Assembly (NCBI GenBank): GCA_947387575.1
Contig: CANDOC010000007.1
Span: 62,001-126,000 of the forward strand
From: Spongorhabdus nitratireducens
GTDB lineage: Bacteria > Pseudomonadota > Gammaproteobacteria > Pseudomonadales > Endozoicomonadaceae
Length of the DNA: 64,000 nucleotides
Direction of reading: 5' to 3'
A program made the position numbers and the translations under genes. This document shows, one piece after another, positions 26,144-35,908 of the stretch (positions within the stretch are counted from its first letter, which is position 1; the number at the start of each line of letters is the position of its first letter). Under the pieces are notes generated by a model. The model was not told the DNA's origin and searched no databases. It saw only the letters and a list, made by a program, of their open reading frames with translations.

Positions 26144-26899
26144 TCAGATACGCTCGAACACCAGATCCCAGACACCATGTCCGAGACGGTGACCACGCTT
26201 TTCAAACTTGGTCAGCGGACGGTAGTCAGGGCGTGGTACGTAATCCTTTTCAGCGGTATTACGGAACAGCGGAGACTCACTCAGCACCTCAAGCATCTGC
26301 TCGGCATAGTGTTCCCAGTCTGTTGCCAGGTGGATATGTCCACCCACCTTCATATGCTTCGCCAGCAGTTCCAGGAATTCCGGCTTGACCAGACGACGCT
26401 TGTGGTGACGCTTTTTGTGCCACGGATCAGGGAAGTAAATCTGTACTCGGTCGAGGCTCTGTTCCGGCACGCACTGCTTCAGTACTTCAACCGCATCATC
26501 ACAATACACCCGTACATTGTTCAGGCCGGCTTCATGGACTTCGTTCAGCAGACTGCCAACACCAGGACTGTGAACTTCAACGCCAATGTAGTTTTTATCG
26601 AGGGCGTTCCCTGCCATTTCGGCCAGAGAGTGGCCCATACCAAAGCCAATCTCCAATACTACCGGCGCATCGTTGCCAAATACTTCAGCAGGCTCGATCG
26701 CACCATCTTCAAGCTTGAGCCCGAATTTTTCCCAGCATTCATCAAAGCCACGTTGCTGTGCCGCTGTCATCCGGCCGGTACGGCGGACAAAGCTGCGAAC
26801 AACCCGGCGATGAGCTGGCTGCTGTTCATTATCATTATGAGTCATTTCGAGAGACTGCTGTTCAGAATGCTGCTCTTCAGCCATCTGCTTTTCGTGCAT
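26144..26899 (-). CDS. trmB: tRNA (guanine-N7-)-methyltransferase
   Basis: A 251-residue class I SAM methyltransferase forming m7G46 in the tRNA variable loop. The SAM motif VLEIGFGMGHSLAEMA and the substrate region IYFPDPWHKKRHHKRRLV are diagnostic for TrmB. The first 25 or so residues are polar, Gln/Glu-rich and variable in this family, so the start (26899 or the in-frame ATG at 26884) is uncertain; neither has a strong ribosome site. Confidence 0.93.
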   Translation of the reverse strand: MHEKQMAEEQHSEQQSLEMTHNDNEQQPAHRRVVRSFVRRTGRMTAAQQRGFDECWEKFGLKLEDGAIEPAEVFGNDAPVVLEIGFGMGHSLAEMAGNALDKNYIGVEVHSPGVGSLLNEVHEAGLNNVRVYCDDAVEVLKQCVPEQSLDRVQIYFPDPWHKKRHHKRRLVKPEFLELLAKHMKVGGHIHLATDWEHYAEQMLEVLSESPLFRNTAEKDYVPRPDYRPLTKFEKRGHRLGHGVWDLVFERI

Positions 26900-27000
26900 C
26901 GGGAAATTACAACCGGATGAAATCTTAAGTTAAGGTAAGTGCCCAGGCAGTTGTTTTCAGATATTTTGAAACATCTGCATGGTACTAAATAGCATAGTAA

Positions 27001-27039
27001 GCGTGAAATCGCGTCGGGATTCCATACGCGATTTCACGC
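27001..27039 (-). terminator. Strong hairpin downstream of the DUF423 gene
   Basis: A perfect 14-base stem: GCGTGAAATCGCGT (27001-27014) and ACGCGATTTCACGC (27026-27039), with an 11-base loop. It starts 11 bases beyond the DUF423 stop and lies ahead of trmB, so it probably ends the leftward hem/DUF423 transcript. The U-tract is poor. Confidence 0.65.
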
Positions 27040-27049
27040 TTTCATCATG

Positions 27050-27418
27050 TCAGTTTTTCTTCAGGGCATGCATCATCAGACACAGCCAGCCGGCAATCAT
27101 CGCCACACCACCAAAAGGTGTAATGATGCCGAGTCCGCGGATACCAGTGAGAGTCAACGCATAAAGGCTGCCACTGAACAGCAGGACACCTGCCAGCACC
27201 AGCCAGCCAGAAGCTTGCAACAAGCGAGTCACACCCTGTGATCTGGCAATAATACCAATCAGTACCAGCAACAGTGCATGAACAAAGTGATAATCAACAG
27301 CTGTCTGGTAAGTCACCATCAGCTCGGGAGCCATACTGCCTTTGAGGGCGTGGGCACCAAAGGCGCCCAGACTGACAGCCAGAGCGCCCAGCATGGCGCC
27401 TGCAGCGGTAAACTTCAT
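27050..27418 (-). CDS. DUF423 (YgdD-like) membrane protein
   Basis: A 122-residue protein with four hydrophobic helices. The N-terminal GALAVSLGAFGAHALKGSM and TPFGGVAMIAGWLCL are hallmarks of the DUF423/YgdD family, whose function is unknown. It lies seven bases after hemY in the same direction and may be read through from the hem operon; a strong hairpin follows. Confidence 0.88.
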   Translation of the reverse strand: MKFTAAGAMLGALAVSLGAFGAHALKGSMAPELMVTYQTAVDYHFVHALLLVLIGIIARSQGVTRLLQASGWLVLAGVLLFSGSLYALTLTGIRGLGIITPFGGVAMIAGWLCLMMHALKKN

Positions 27419-27425
27419 GTTGTGG

Positions 27426-28679
27426 TTATATCCTTTCTGAGCTGGTCTGTTCCGGCATCGGCAGCTCCGGTACCGAACCTGTAACCAGTGTCAGGCCTTC
27501 CCGGAAATAGCTGGAGCTTTTTTCATACTCACCCAGGTGAGCCAGCAGTCGACCCAGTTCGTTGTAGGCATCAGTACTTCGGTGCAGGCTCAGACTGCTT
27601 TCGAAATATTCCTGAGCTTTACCCCAAAGCTTGTTACGCAAGCTGAGACGACCCAGTGACAGCATCAACCAGGCATCGTTAGGGCGTTCGTTTACCAGTT
27701 TCTCAGCACACTTCAGCTGACTGCTGCTGTCAGCACCGGCAATACGACCATACAACAGAATCAGTTCACGGCTGTAGGTTTTCCCTAAATGCTCTCGCAG
27801 CAGGGCTTCAGCTTTCTGTGGGGCATCCAGCGCTACCAGACATTTGGCATAGCGATACAGCAAACCGGCATCACGCTTCTGTCCCATGGATAATTGCTGC
27901 CAGACACTCCGGGCCGGTTCAATCCGCTCATCCAGACCAACCAGATTACGACCCTTGTTATATGCCTGATCAAACAGCGCGCCCCATACCCTCTGCTGCA
28001 GATCATCATATTCTTTCTCAGCAATGACCTTGCGTTTCTTCAATTCAGGCAAGAGTTCAGCCAGTGCCTGCCAGTCACCTAACTTGAGATAGGTTTCCTT
28101 CAGCAATTTGAGCACATAACTGTGCTTGGGTGAGCGTTTGCGCAGCTGGTTGAGCGTAGCCAACGACTGCTCCAGCTGACCGCGGGCCAGATGCATTTGC
28201 GCCTGGGTCAGGCCTACAGCCATATCTGCATTGGGAGTACTGGCATCCGCCAGTCTCAGATATTCACTGCAGGCTTCATAGTCACCGGCCTGATTGGCCG
28301 CATGAGCCGCCCCCAGATAGTTCAGCAATGGTGCTTCACCATCGGCACCGGCCTGGGAAAGATGTTTATGGGCCGGTTTCCAGTGTCCACCAATCAGCTC
28401 AACCAGGCCCTTGGCTGAAAGCCGGCGGCCACGACGCTGACGGGCAGTATGGGTCATCGGGTAAAGCAGGTTTACGCTACCGAGTAACAGCTGCAGAATC
28501 ACTCTCAGCCCGAGAACCACCACGGCAAAGCCCAGCAGTAACAGCAAAAAGCTCCAGAAGCTGCTTTCAAAGGTATAGTTTTTCCAGGCCAGCAGCACAT
28601 AACCACTGTCATCAACCAGCCAGGTTGCCGCAGCAAAAGTACCTGTCAGCAGAATCAGGAAAACACTGAAAATTTTCAT
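27426..28679 (-). CDS. hemY: HemY, tetratricopeptide membrane protein of the hem operon
   Basis: A 417-residue protein with two N-terminal membrane helices (about 2-20 and 40-65) and a cytoplasmic/periplasmic TPR-rich region (about 100-400; e.g. YNELGRLLAHLGEYEKSSSY). This is the proteobacterial HemY encoded after hemX, distinct from protoporphyrinogen oxidase HemY of Bacillus. It is thought to scaffold late tetrapyrrole biosynthesis. Its start overlaps the hemX stop (ATGA). Confidence 0.92.
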   Translation of the reverse strand: MKIFSVFLILLTGTFAAATWLVDDSGYVLLAWKNYTFESSFWSFLLLLLGFAVVVLGLRVILQLLLGSVNLLYPMTHTARQRRGRRLSAKGLVELIGGHWKPAHKHLSQAGADGEAPLLNYLGAAHAANQAGDYEACSEYLRLADASTPNADMAVGLTQAQMHLARGQLEQSLATLNQLRKRSPKHSYVLKLLKETYLKLGDWQALAELLPELKKRKVIAEKEYDDLQQRVWGALFDQAYNKGRNLVGLDERIEPARSVWQQLSMGQKRDAGLLYRYAKCLVALDAPQKAEALLREHLGKTYSRELILLYGRIAGADSSSQLKCAEKLVNERPNDAWLMLSLGRLSLRNKLWGKAQEYFESSLSLHRSTDAYNELGRLLAHLGEYEKSSSYFREGLTLVTGSVPELPMPEQTSSERI

Positions 28680-30097
28680 TGTTCCCCCTCAGCGGCGGTT
28701 TCTGCCGGTGCCTTATCTTCCTTTACAGGTTCTGCCGGAACAGGTTCAGCCAGAGGAATAGCACCGTTATTTTCTGCAGCCGGTTCCGGCTTTTTCTGAG
28801 CCTGTGGCTGCTGCAGCGGCAGACGGCGATCACTGGCAATATCATCCAGATAAACTTTCAGTCGGGATAACCCGCGGGAGACATCCGGCAGCCGCTGCTC
28901 AATTGGCATCTTTTGTAGTTCGGCCAGCTGATCAATAATCGCCTGACTCTTGGGCTTATCGTGGGAGAAGTAACGTTCCACCCATTCGCTGGCCTGCTGC
29001 AGACTGGAAACATAAACTTCCTTTCTGCCCTGCAACATGGCCAGTCGGGCCTGTTCCAGCATCAGCCGGGCATTCAGGCGCAGGGCAATTTCATCATCCA
29101 CTGATGGCAACGGTTCTACCGGCGCATCGCGGCGGGTAATCCGGAACTGAGTCGAGAAAACATTCCAGGCACGCTCAACCGAGTTTGCCAGCTTGGCTTT
29201 CCAGACTTCATACCAGGGCATATCAGCGGTATTCAGGGCAGCATCTGACGACTCTTCAGCGGCCGGCTGAGTATATTCTATTGATCCGGAAGATCCCGGA
29301 GCAGCCGGAATTTCAGCAGGGACGACCGGCAACATGGCGATCTGTTTTTCAAGTGCTGTCAGCTGTAGCCAGAGCCCGTCCCGATCCAGTGCCGGCACTG
29401 ATTTCAGCGCAGTAATATCTTCCGCCAGAGCTTCACGTACCGGGAATAAGGAGTAGTCATCAATGCTGACAATCAGCTGATCCGCATCCAACAACAAGGT
29501 TTCTGCACTTTTAACATCACCCTCGGTACGAAGTCGCTGATTAGCCAGCCGCATCAGGTATTCTGCTTCAGCCAGCAGCCAGCTTTCCCGGTTGCTGCCC
29601 TGCAGTTCCCGAATCTTTTTCGACAGACTTTCCAGCTGATCCAGCACCACATTCATCTGTTCGCGCTGCTGCTGTTCCTGCTGCGGTACAGATTCCAGTG
29701 TGGATTTAACTGACTGTTGCAGTTGCTGCAGCTGTTTCTGCAAGTCGGCAGACGACTTTTCGATGTGCTGACTTTGGGTTTTGTTGCCCGCTGCTTGTTG
29801 CTCCAGCACTACCAGCTGTTGCTGGGCCTTATAGCCATACCAGCCAATGGCGCCTGCGCCACCCAATGCGGCCAGAGAAACCACCAGACTCAGAACAGCC
29901 AGGCTGTTACCTCCGGATTTTCCGGTGTGAGCTGACTGGGCAGAGGTCTTTTTCTTTTTTGGTGTACCGGAGGTCTGCGGTACATCCTTTGACACTTCTT
30001 TTGATACTTCCGGCTGGTTTTCTACCGACCGATTTTCTGCTGAAGTGTCTGCACCTGACTGGTCAGATGCCGGGGATTCTTTTCCGTTTTCGCTCAC
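28676..30097 (-). CDS. hemX: HemX, putative uroporphyrinogen-III C-methyltransferase-like membrane protein
   Basis: A 473-residue protein with an acidic/polar cytoplasmic N-terminus, one membrane helix (about 69-90, LAVLSLVVSLAALGGAGAIG), a long Gln-rich coiled coil (about 95-165, runs such as QQLQQLQQSVK) and a globular HemX domain (about 170-400) ending in a Pro/Glu/Ala-rich tail. Despite an old annotation, this family lacks a methyltransferase fold. Order hemC-hemD-hemX-hemY matches pseudomonads and enterobacteria. Confidence 0.92.
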   Translation of the reverse strand: MSENGKESPASDQSGADTSAENRSVENQPEVSKEVSKDVPQTSGTPKKKKTSAQSAHTGKSGGNSLAVLSLVVSLAALGGAGAIGWYGYKAQQQLVVLEQQAAGNKTQSQHIEKSSADLQKQLQQLQQSVKSTLESVPQQEQQQREQMNVVLDQLESLSKKIRELQGSNRESWLLAEAEYLMRLANQRLRTEGDVKSAETLLLDADQLIVSIDDYSLFPVREALAEDITALKSVPALDRDGLWLQLTALEKQIAMLPVVPAEIPAAPGSSGSIEYTQPAAEESSDAALNTADMPWYEVWKAKLANSVERAWNVFSTQFRITRRDAPVEPLPSVDDEIALRLNARLMLEQARLAMLQGRKEVYVSSLQQASEWVERYFSHDKPKSQAIIDQLAELQKMPIEQRLPDVSRGLSRLKVYLDDIASDRRLPLQQPQAQKKPEPAAENNGAIPLAEPVPAEPVKEDKAPAETAAEGEQ

Positions 30098-30160
30098 TAT
30101 CGTGCCTATTTTGTACAGTGATACGCCGGCGTGGATCCGGAATAGAGTGAGGGCTGCGTC

Positions 30161-30919
30161 TTACAGCCCCTGAAGTGCCCGTATCATGCTGGCGTCATCT
30201 GCACCGTCGGCAATGACTATATTGTGGAATCCGGCTGTCTCAGCCGCTTCTGCAACCCGAGAACCGGGTACCAGCAGATTTAGTTCGGACGATTGTTCTG
30301 GATTAAAATAATGTAATAGGTTAGCGAGCATTTCGCTACTGGTGGCGATCATACAATTGATATGGTGATCGGTAAGATGGGCCGTTACCACCCCTGTTTC
30401 ATAGCCAGGACAGTAGCGTTCATAGAGTTCCAGCCGTTCAACCCGGGCGCCTCTGGCAGCCAGTTCATCCTGTAGTAATGTTCGTCCGCCCCTGCCACAG
30501 ACCAGCAGAATGCGCTGGTCATCAACCTGCTGCATCGATTCGAGTGCCAACAGGGCTTCACTGTCAGACTGACCATCAGCCAGTATTGGTTGAATATTTT
30601 CCTGCTGCAGTTTTTGTGCGGTTGCCGGCCCGATGGCGTACCACTCTGTGCCCACCGGTAACTGGGGCCACCACTGGTCTACTTCATCCAGCATGGCTGC
30701 GGCTGCCGTGGCACTGATGCAGATGACCTTAAGATACTGATCCAGCGACAGCACTCTGGTCCGGTCACTGTCAGTCAGTGCTACCCGACGAGTTTCCAGC
30801 ATCGAAAGCTGCCATGCCTTGCCACCCTGCCGGGTAATTTCAGCAGCCAGCTTCTGACCTCTTTGCTCCGGACGCAGAATCAGCGCCCGGATATCTGCCA
30901 GCGTACCGGTCTCCGGCAT
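30161..30919 (-). CDS. hemD: Uroporphyrinogen-III synthase
   Basis: A 252-residue two-domain HemD. Sequence conservation is low in this family, but the pattern ALILRPEQRGQKLAAEITRQ, AIGPATAQKL, and LLVCGRGGRTLLQDELAARG fits, as does the position after hemC. It cyclises hydroxymethylbilane with inversion of ring D. The ATG overlaps the hemC stop as TGATG, indicating coupled translation. Confidence 0.92.
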   Translation of the reverse strand: MPETGTLADIRALILRPEQRGQKLAAEITRQGGKAWQLSMLETRRVALTDSDRTRVLSLDQYLKVICISATAAAAMLDEVDQWWPQLPVGTEWYAIGPATAQKLQQENIQPILADGQSDSEALLALESMQQVDDQRILLVCGRGGRTLLQDELAARGARVERLELYERYCPGYETGVVTAHLTDHHINCMIATSSEMLANLLHYFNPEQSSELNLLVPGSRVAEAAETAGFHNIVIADGADDASMIRALQGL

Positions 30920-31869
30920 CAGTGTTCCCCGGTAGCAGGCGCGTCTGCTTCACCGTAAACAGCCTGAAGAATCTTGTCTGCACCCTGCTCCAGCAGTGAC
31001 TCGGCTACCTGAATACCCAACTGCTCGGCTTGCACTGCAGGACCACGAACTTCACTGCGCAGCATAGTTTCGCCATCCGGACTGCCTACCAGACCCCGCA
31101 GATAAATATTCTCGCCTTCCAGAACGGCAAAGCCGCCAATCGGTACCTGACAGCCACCATTCAGCCGCTTGTTCATGGCGCGCTCGGCCAGAACGCAGCT
31201 GGCGGTCTTCTCATGATGCAGCGGCTTCAGCAGTTCCAGCATTTCGGCATCGTCTGTGCGGCATTCAATACCTACAGCACCCTGACCACCGGCCGGCAAG
31301 CTCTGCTCGGTTGAAATGTAATTACGAATCCGGTCAGCCATTTCCAACCGGATCAAACCTGCAGCGGCCAGAATAATGGCGTCATATTCACCTGCATCCA
31401 GTTTTGCCAGACGGGTATTTACATTGCCCCGCAGGAACCGGATTTTTAAATCCGGGCGATCAGCCATCAGCTGACACTGACGACGCAGACTGGAAGTGCC
31501 AACAACAGCACCTTCAGGCAACTCATCAATGGAGTTAAAGGTGTTGGACACAAAAGCGTCGCGAGGATCTTCCCGTTCGCAGATCACTGCCAGTCCCAGT
31601 CCTTCTGGAAACTCCATGGGAACATCTTTCATCGAGTGAACAGCAATATCCGCCCGGTTTTCCAGCATGGCGGTTTCCAGTTCCTTAACAAACAGCCCCT
31701 TGCCGCCAATTTTGGCCAGAGGAGCATCAAGGATTCTGTCGCCGCGACTGGTCATGGCAACCAGTTCAACTTCGAGATCGGGATGGAAGAATTCCAGGCG
31801 CGCTTTGACATACTCTGCCTGCCATAAGGCCAGCGCGCTTTTGCGGGTAGCGATGCGAACTTTTTTCAC
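30919..31869 (-). CDS. hemC: Hydroxymethylbilane synthase (porphobilinogen deaminase)
   Basis: A 316-residue enzyme that polymerises four porphobilinogens. The N-terminal [20 protein letters not shown], the catalytic region [14 protein letters not shown] region (here [10 protein letters not shown]), and the dipyrromethane-cofactor cysteine in [11 protein letters not shown] are all conserved. It lies just downstream of algR in the same direction, as in Pseudomonas, but 110 bases separate the two and hemC may have its own promoter. Confidence 0.95.
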   Translation of the reverse strand: MKKVRIATRKSALALWQAEYVKARLEFFHPDLEVELVAMTSRGDRILDAPLAKIGGKGLFVKELETAMLENRADIAVHSMKDVPMEFPEGLGLAVICEREDPRDAFVSNTFNSIDELPEGAVVGTSSLRRQCQLMADRPDLKIRFLRGNVNTRLAKLDAGEYDAIILAAAGLIRLEMADRIRNYISTEQSLPAGGQGAVGIECRTDDAEMLELLKPLHHEKTASCVLAERAMNKRLNGGCQVPIGGFAVLEGENIYLRGLVGSPDGETMLRSEVRGPAVQAEQLGIQVAESLLEQGADKILQAVYGEADAPATGEH

Positions 31870-31980
31870 GGGGCCCTGAACTGCTGGTTAAAAGGGCCAC
31901 CATGATATGACAGAGTCTCTGGTGAAGCTATCCATAAACTCACGATTAATACTGGAGGGAAAGCAGCTGCCGGAGCTGCT

Positions 31981-32721
31981 TCAGAGTTCACTCATCAGTT
32001 TGCGCATACCGGCCACATGACGCCGACTGACGCCGAGCGGTGTTTCAACATCCTTGAGTTTGACGGTGTACTGCCCCTGATCACAGCGACACAGGCCTTC
32101 AATCGCATCCCTTGCCACCAAGGCGTTGCGATGGATACGAACAAAGCGCTGGCCAAATTCGTTTTCCAGCTCTTTCAGGGTTTCATCAATCAGCACTTCA
32201 CCATGAAGGTGATGCACCGTGACATATTTGTTATCAGCAATGAAGTAGCGGATATCTGCCAGCTCAATCAGTTCGATACCACGATGGGTTCGAGCACTGA
32301 TATGAGTGCGGGAACGGGAAGTATGGCGGCTGTCATCAGTAAGGCTTGATGCCTGCAGCTTGTTAATTTTTCGGGCCTTTTCCAGTACGGTTTTCAGTTC
32401 TTCCTGCCGCACCGGTTTAACCAGATAGCCAGCAGCATGAACATCAAAGGCAGCCAGTGCATACTCGTCATAGGCTGTACAGAACACCAGCGCCGGCGGA
32501 CAGGAAAGTTTCTGCAAACCTTCGGCAACCTCAATCCCGCCCAGGCCGGGCATGCGAATATCCAGCAATATGATGTCGGGCTGAAACTGTCTCGCCAGCC
32601 TGACAGCTTCATCTCCGGTACCGGCTTCCCCCTTGCAGACATCATAGCCTTCAAGGTGCTCCAGCATGTGGCGTAACCGGTCACGCGCCAGTGGCTCATC
32701 ATCGGCTATCAAAACCTTCAT
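31981..32721 (-). CDS. algR: AlgR-type LytTR response regulator
   Basis: A 246-residue regulator: receiver domain (about 1-115) with D54 in DIILLDIRMPGLGG and a K-P motif YLVKPVRQEE, then a LytTR DNA-binding domain (about 140-245; HLHGEVLIDETLKELENEF, FVRIHRNALV). In pseudomonads AlgR controls alginate, twitching motility and other surface traits. Its start overlaps the algZ stop by four bases. A compact hairpin AAGCAGCT/AGCTGCTT (31961-31981) runs into the stop codon and may terminate part of the message. Confidence 0.9.
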   Translation of the reverse strand: MKVLIADDEPLARDRLRHMLEHLEGYDVCKGEAGTGDEAVRLARQFQPDIILLDIRMPGLGGIEVAEGLQKLSCPPALVFCTAYDEYALAAFDVHAAGYLVKPVRQEELKTVLEKARKINKLQASSLTDDSRHTSRSRTHISARTHRGIELIELADIRYFIADNKYVTVHHLHGEVLIDETLKELENEFGQRFVRIHRNALVARDAIEGLCRCDQGQYTVKLKDVETPLGVSRRHVAGMRKLMSEL

Positions 32722-33833
32722 GCACCATGTCTCTCTTGATTGTGATCAGTTATTGCTCGGGTCTTGTCCTGAAATGGCAGCGGGAAAGCAATCTGGGCAA
32801 TAAAATACGGTCTTCCGCCCCGCTCATAATTCATCGTATGCAGACTCGCCTGATTACCATAATGAGCCTGAAGCCGATCAGTAATATTATCCAGCGCCAG
32901 ATGACTTCCTTCGATTGCTGCCATTTGATCCGGCTCTTCAGGTACCGGATTGATGACCTCGATCATCGCATGACTGCTGTTACGGTGAAGCCGCACCTCA
33001 ATTGTTCCGCCTTCAGGCAGGCACTGAATACCGTGACAAATGGCGTTTTCGAGCAACGGCTGTAAAGACAGTCTTGGAACTTTCAGACTCGCCGGCATGT
33101 TATCCAGTTCCCACATAATTCCGAGCCGGTCACCAAACCGCTGTTGCTCTATTCGTATATAACGTTTGCAGAGCCCGATTTCTTCCTTCAGTGAAACCTG
33201 TTCTCCGGCTTCCCTCAGACTGGCCCGAAACAGATCACACAGATCCTCAACCGCCTGTTCAGCCCGCTCTGGTGCTACGGGAATCAGGCTGGCAATAATA
33301 TTCATACTGTTAAACAGGAAGTGGGGCCGGATCCTTGACTGCAATGCCTGAATACGTGCCTGCAGTTCAGCTTCCTGTTTTTGCTTCAGCTCTTGGGCCA
33401 GATAAAAGTAGCGCATCACCATGCCACTGACGATGAGAGCTACCAGCAGGTTTCGAAAAATAGGCCAAGGCTGCAGCAAGGCGATAGAAATGGATGATAT
33501 GCAATAATAGCCAGCCAGGGTAAAAAACAGCGTCACCATCTGTACCACAAACAACATCGCAATTATTGCTACCGGCACCGGCAGCCGTGACATTAAAGGC
33601 CGCAGTTTGCACATCATGGCGGCACTGGTCAGCACGATCCATTGCACAAACAGCGAAACCAGTGCCAGTTTGTGCCAGTCGATACCAAACACACCAGTTT
33701 CAGCCAGCACCATAACGCAGACCATAAGCTCCGCTACCAGCACCAACAGAAAAACAGCGCCAGCTGTACAGAGATCAGGCAGGAAGAAGCCTCTGATGGC
33801 CTCCCGTTCAGTGACGAATCTGGCCGGTTTCAT
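32718..33833 (-). CDS. algZ: AlgZ/FimS-type sensor histidine kinase
   Basis: A 371-residue LytS-like kinase from the ATG at 33833 (a TTG 24 bases earlier is the only alternative). About four to five membrane helices fill residues 15-135. The His_kinase box ALQSRIRPHFLFNSMNIIASL holds the putative phosphoacceptor histidine, and PLLENAICHGIQ is the ATPase N-box; the classical G boxes are weak, as in P. aeruginosa FimS. It is divergent from argH, the same arrangement as in Pseudomonas. Confidence 0.9.
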   Translation of the reverse strand: MKPARFVTEREAIRGFFLPDLCTAGAVFLLVLVAELMVCVMVLAETGVFGIDWHKLALVSLFVQWIVLTSAAMMCKLRPLMSRLPVPVAIIAMLFVVQMVTLFFTLAGYYCISSISIALLQPWPIFRNLLVALIVSGMVMRYFYLAQELKQKQEAELQARIQALQSRIRPHFLFNSMNIIASLIPVAPERAEQAVEDLCDLFRASLREAGEQVSLKEEIGLCKRYIRIEQQRFGDRLGIMWELDNMPASLKVPRLSLQPLLENAICHGIQCLPEGGTIEVRLHRNSSHAMIEVINPVPEEPDQMAAIEGSHLALDNITDRLQAHYGNQASLHTMNYERGGRPYFIAQIAFPLPFQDKTRAITDHNQERHGA

Positions 33834-33902
33834 CGTTATCCATAATTTTTTTGGCAACCAGCTGAATAAAAATACAAATAAATCTTTTAATTATTCATAT
33901 GG

Positions 33903-33955
33903 CAGCCGCAATTGCGGCTGGTATACTCACCTCAACCTGTGATCTGATACAGGTT
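33903..33955. repeat. Two palindromes upstream of algZ
   Basis: CAGCCGCAATTGCGGCTG (33903-33920) is a perfect 18-base palindrome, and AACCTGT/ACAGGTT (33934-33940, 33949-33955) is a second inverted repeat. Both lie 70-125 bases ahead of algZ and are candidate regulator sites. The remainder of 33834-34018 is AT-rich and shows no gene. Confidence 0.5.
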
Positions 33956-34018
33956 CTATACGAATATAGCGGCCACGAGATATCCCGCATAACGAATGCT
34001 GCAAATAAAACAGTAACT

Positions 34019-34280
34019 AGGGAGCGTTCTCAATCAGACATATGACCAGTTCATCACGCAAGCTCTCAGGCAAGGCGAACGGTGAAGGGTATGGTGGTTC
34101 CATGCTCGAGCCGTTCAACGCGGCCTGAGAGCTTGCGTGATGAACCCGAAGGGCCACTCATGGTTTACGCCAGAGCTGCGTTACTCACTGTTTATGTGGA
34201 ACATCCACACCGCACAGTTCGCGCCTTGTCTGGTGTAAACCATGAGCGGCTGGTCATATGTCTGATTGGGAACGCTCCCT
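34019..34280. repeat. 262-bp nested palindrome (three-way, cloverleaf-like), MITE candidate
   Basis: Outer arms 34019-34049 (beginning AGGGAGCGTT) and 34250-34280 (ending AACGCTCCCT) are complementary at 30 of 31 positions. Inside are two more hairpins: 34050-34071 with 34123-34144 (22 of 22), and 34153-34174 with 34229-34250 (20 of 22). Each holds a smaller inner stem: GAACGG/CCGTTC (34077-34082/34111-34116), and ACTGT/ACAGT (34187-34191/34214-34218) around GTGGA/TCCAC. Nearly the whole unit can fold into a three-way junction. It has no coding capacity. No clear target-site duplication is seen. It ends 42 bases before the argH start. Confidence 0.8.
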
Positions 34281-34322
34281 TGCGGAAACTCATCAAGCAA
34301 AATAAAAAATGGCGGTATTTCC

Positions 34323-35750
34323 ATGACCACAGAAACCGGAAAGCACACGGCAGAATCACCGGTAACCTCAGAAACCACCAACCAGCAATGGGGCGGGCGC
34401 TTCAGTGAGCCAACCGATGCTTTTGTTGCAAGATTCACAGCCTCTATCGATTTTGACTGCCGCCTGTACCGCCATGATATTCAGGGATCCATTGCCCATG
34501 CCCGAATGTTGGGTCACAGCGGTATTCTGACTGCCTCCGAAGTTGAGCAGATCATTACCGGGCTGGAACAGATTCAGCAGGAGATCGAAGCCGGTCAGGT
34601 TGAATGGTCAGTAGAGCTGGAAGATATTCACATGAATATCGAATCCCGACTGACACAGAAGATCGGTCCGGTTGGCAAAAAGCTCCACACCGGTCGCTCT
34701 CGTAATGACCAGATCGCCACGGATATTCGTCTCTGGTTACGGGACGAGATTGATGTCATCAGTAAAGAATTCAGACGTTTTCAGTCCGGTTTGCTGCAAC
34801 TGGCAGAAAAAGAAGCGCATACCATTATGCCGGGCTTTACCCATCTGCAAACAGCTCAGCCAGTGACATTCGGACATCACCTGCTGGCCTGGTATGAAAT
34901 GGTCGAGCGTGATTACCAACGGCTGCAGGACTGTCGCAAGCGAGTAAACCAGAGCCCATTGGGTGCTGCTGCGCTGGCCGGCACCACGTTCCCGATTGAC
35001 CGTCATTTCACTGCTGATGCCCTTGGCTTTGACGGTCCCACCCGTAACTCACTGGACTCCGTCAGCGACAGGGACTTTGCCATCGAATTCTGCTCTGCTG
35101 CGGCCATTGCCATGACTCACCTGTCTCGTATGGCAGAAGAGCTGGTGCTGTGGACTTCAGCCCAGTTCAACTTTATCGAGCTGCCGGATCGGTTCTGTAC
35201 CGGGTCGTCCATTATGCCGCAAAAGAAAAATCCCGATGTTCCTGAACTGGTGCGTGGCAAGACCGGACGAGTCAATGGCCACCTGATCAGCCTGCTGACT
35301 CTGATGAAGTCACAGCCACTGGCCTACAACAAGGACAATCAGGAAGATAAAGAGCCTCTGTTTGATGCTGTCGATACGCTTCGGGACAGTTTCCGGGCCT
35401 TTGCCGATATGGTGCCGAATATTCAAAGCAAACCTGAAGTGATGCGGGAAGCCGCGCTGCGTGGTTTCTCTACCGCAACTGACTTGGCCGACTACCTTGT
35501 CCGCAAGGGACTTCCTTTCCGCGATGCTCATGAAGTGGTTGGTAAAGCCGTAGCTTTCGGCATTGAAACTGAAAGGGATCTGGCTGAACTGAAGCTGGAA
35601 GAACTGAGCACTTTCAGTGATCTGATTACCGCCGATGTTTTCGATGTACTGACGCTGGAAGGTTCGGTGAATGCCCGTAACCATATTGGCGGCACGGCAC
35701 CGGAGCAGGTTTTGAAAAGTGTTGAGGTACTTCGCGCTCAGTTAGGCTAA
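34323..35750 (+). CDS. argH: Argininosuccinate lyase
   Basis: A 475-residue enzyme releasing arginine and fumarate from argininosuccinate. The signature [20 protein letters not shown] is intact, along with [17 protein letters not shown] and [18 protein letters not shown]. The ATG at 34323 is preferred: an upstream in-frame start at 34266 would lie inside the palindrome arm and add residues absent from the family. The ribosome site is weak (GGCGG). The first 22 residues before [10 protein letters not shown] are a Thr/Glu-rich extension. A strong terminator follows. Confidence 0.95.
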   Translation: MTTETGKHTAESPVTSETTNQQWGGRFSEPTDAFVARFTASIDFDCRLYRHDIQGSIAHARMLGHSGILTASEVEQIITGLEQIQQEIEAGQVEWSVELEDIHMNIESRLTQKIGPVGKKLHTGRSRNDQIATDIRLWLRDEIDVISKEFRRFQSGLLQLAEKEAHTIMPGFTHLQTAQPVTFGHHLLAWYEMVERDYQRLQDCRKRVNQSPLGAAALAGTTFPIDRHFTADALGFDGPTRNSLDSVSDRDFAIEFCSAAAIAMTHLSRMAEELVLWTSAQFNFIELPDRFCTGSSIMPQKKNPDVPELVRGKTGRVNGHLISLLTLMKSQPLAYNKDNQEDKEPLFDAVDTLRDSFRAFADMVPNIQSKPEVMREAALRGFSTATDLADYLVRKGLPFRDAHEVVGKAVAFGIETERDLAELKLEELSTFSDLITADVFDVLTLEGSVNARNHIGGTAPEQVLKSVEVLRAQLG

Positions 35751-35765
35751 ACGCCAGACAGTCAA

Positions 35766-35806
35766 AAAAAGCGGCATGATGTGGGAATATCATGCCGCTT
35801 TTGTTT
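35766..35806 (+). terminator. argH terminator
   Basis: GCGGCATGAT (35771-35780) pairs with ATCATGCCGC (35789-35798), followed by TTTTGTTT; an A-run precedes it, so it can also work leftward. Confidence 0.9.
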
Positions 35807-35908
35807 AAGGCTATAGACCTACTATTAAATTTCATAATTAAGGAATACACCAAAATCCTGAAGCTTTGTACTATTCGGCTTCGAATCAACAAAAGCTAGA
35901 AGTGCAAA

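Noticed and set aside
26117-26920. Long open frame (267 codons) on the plus strand across trmB
   Set aside because: It is antisense to trmB, whose motifs are complete; the translation shows no protein-like family pattern.
34019-34280. Palindrome considered as a tRNA-like or riboswitch structure
   Set aside because: The stems are far longer and more perfect than in those RNAs and no conserved loop motif was recognised; a mobile or cruciform element fits better.
34082-34408. 108-codon frame inside the palindrome upstream of argH
   Set aside because: It runs through hairpin arms and into argH in the wrong frame, so it is not a gene.
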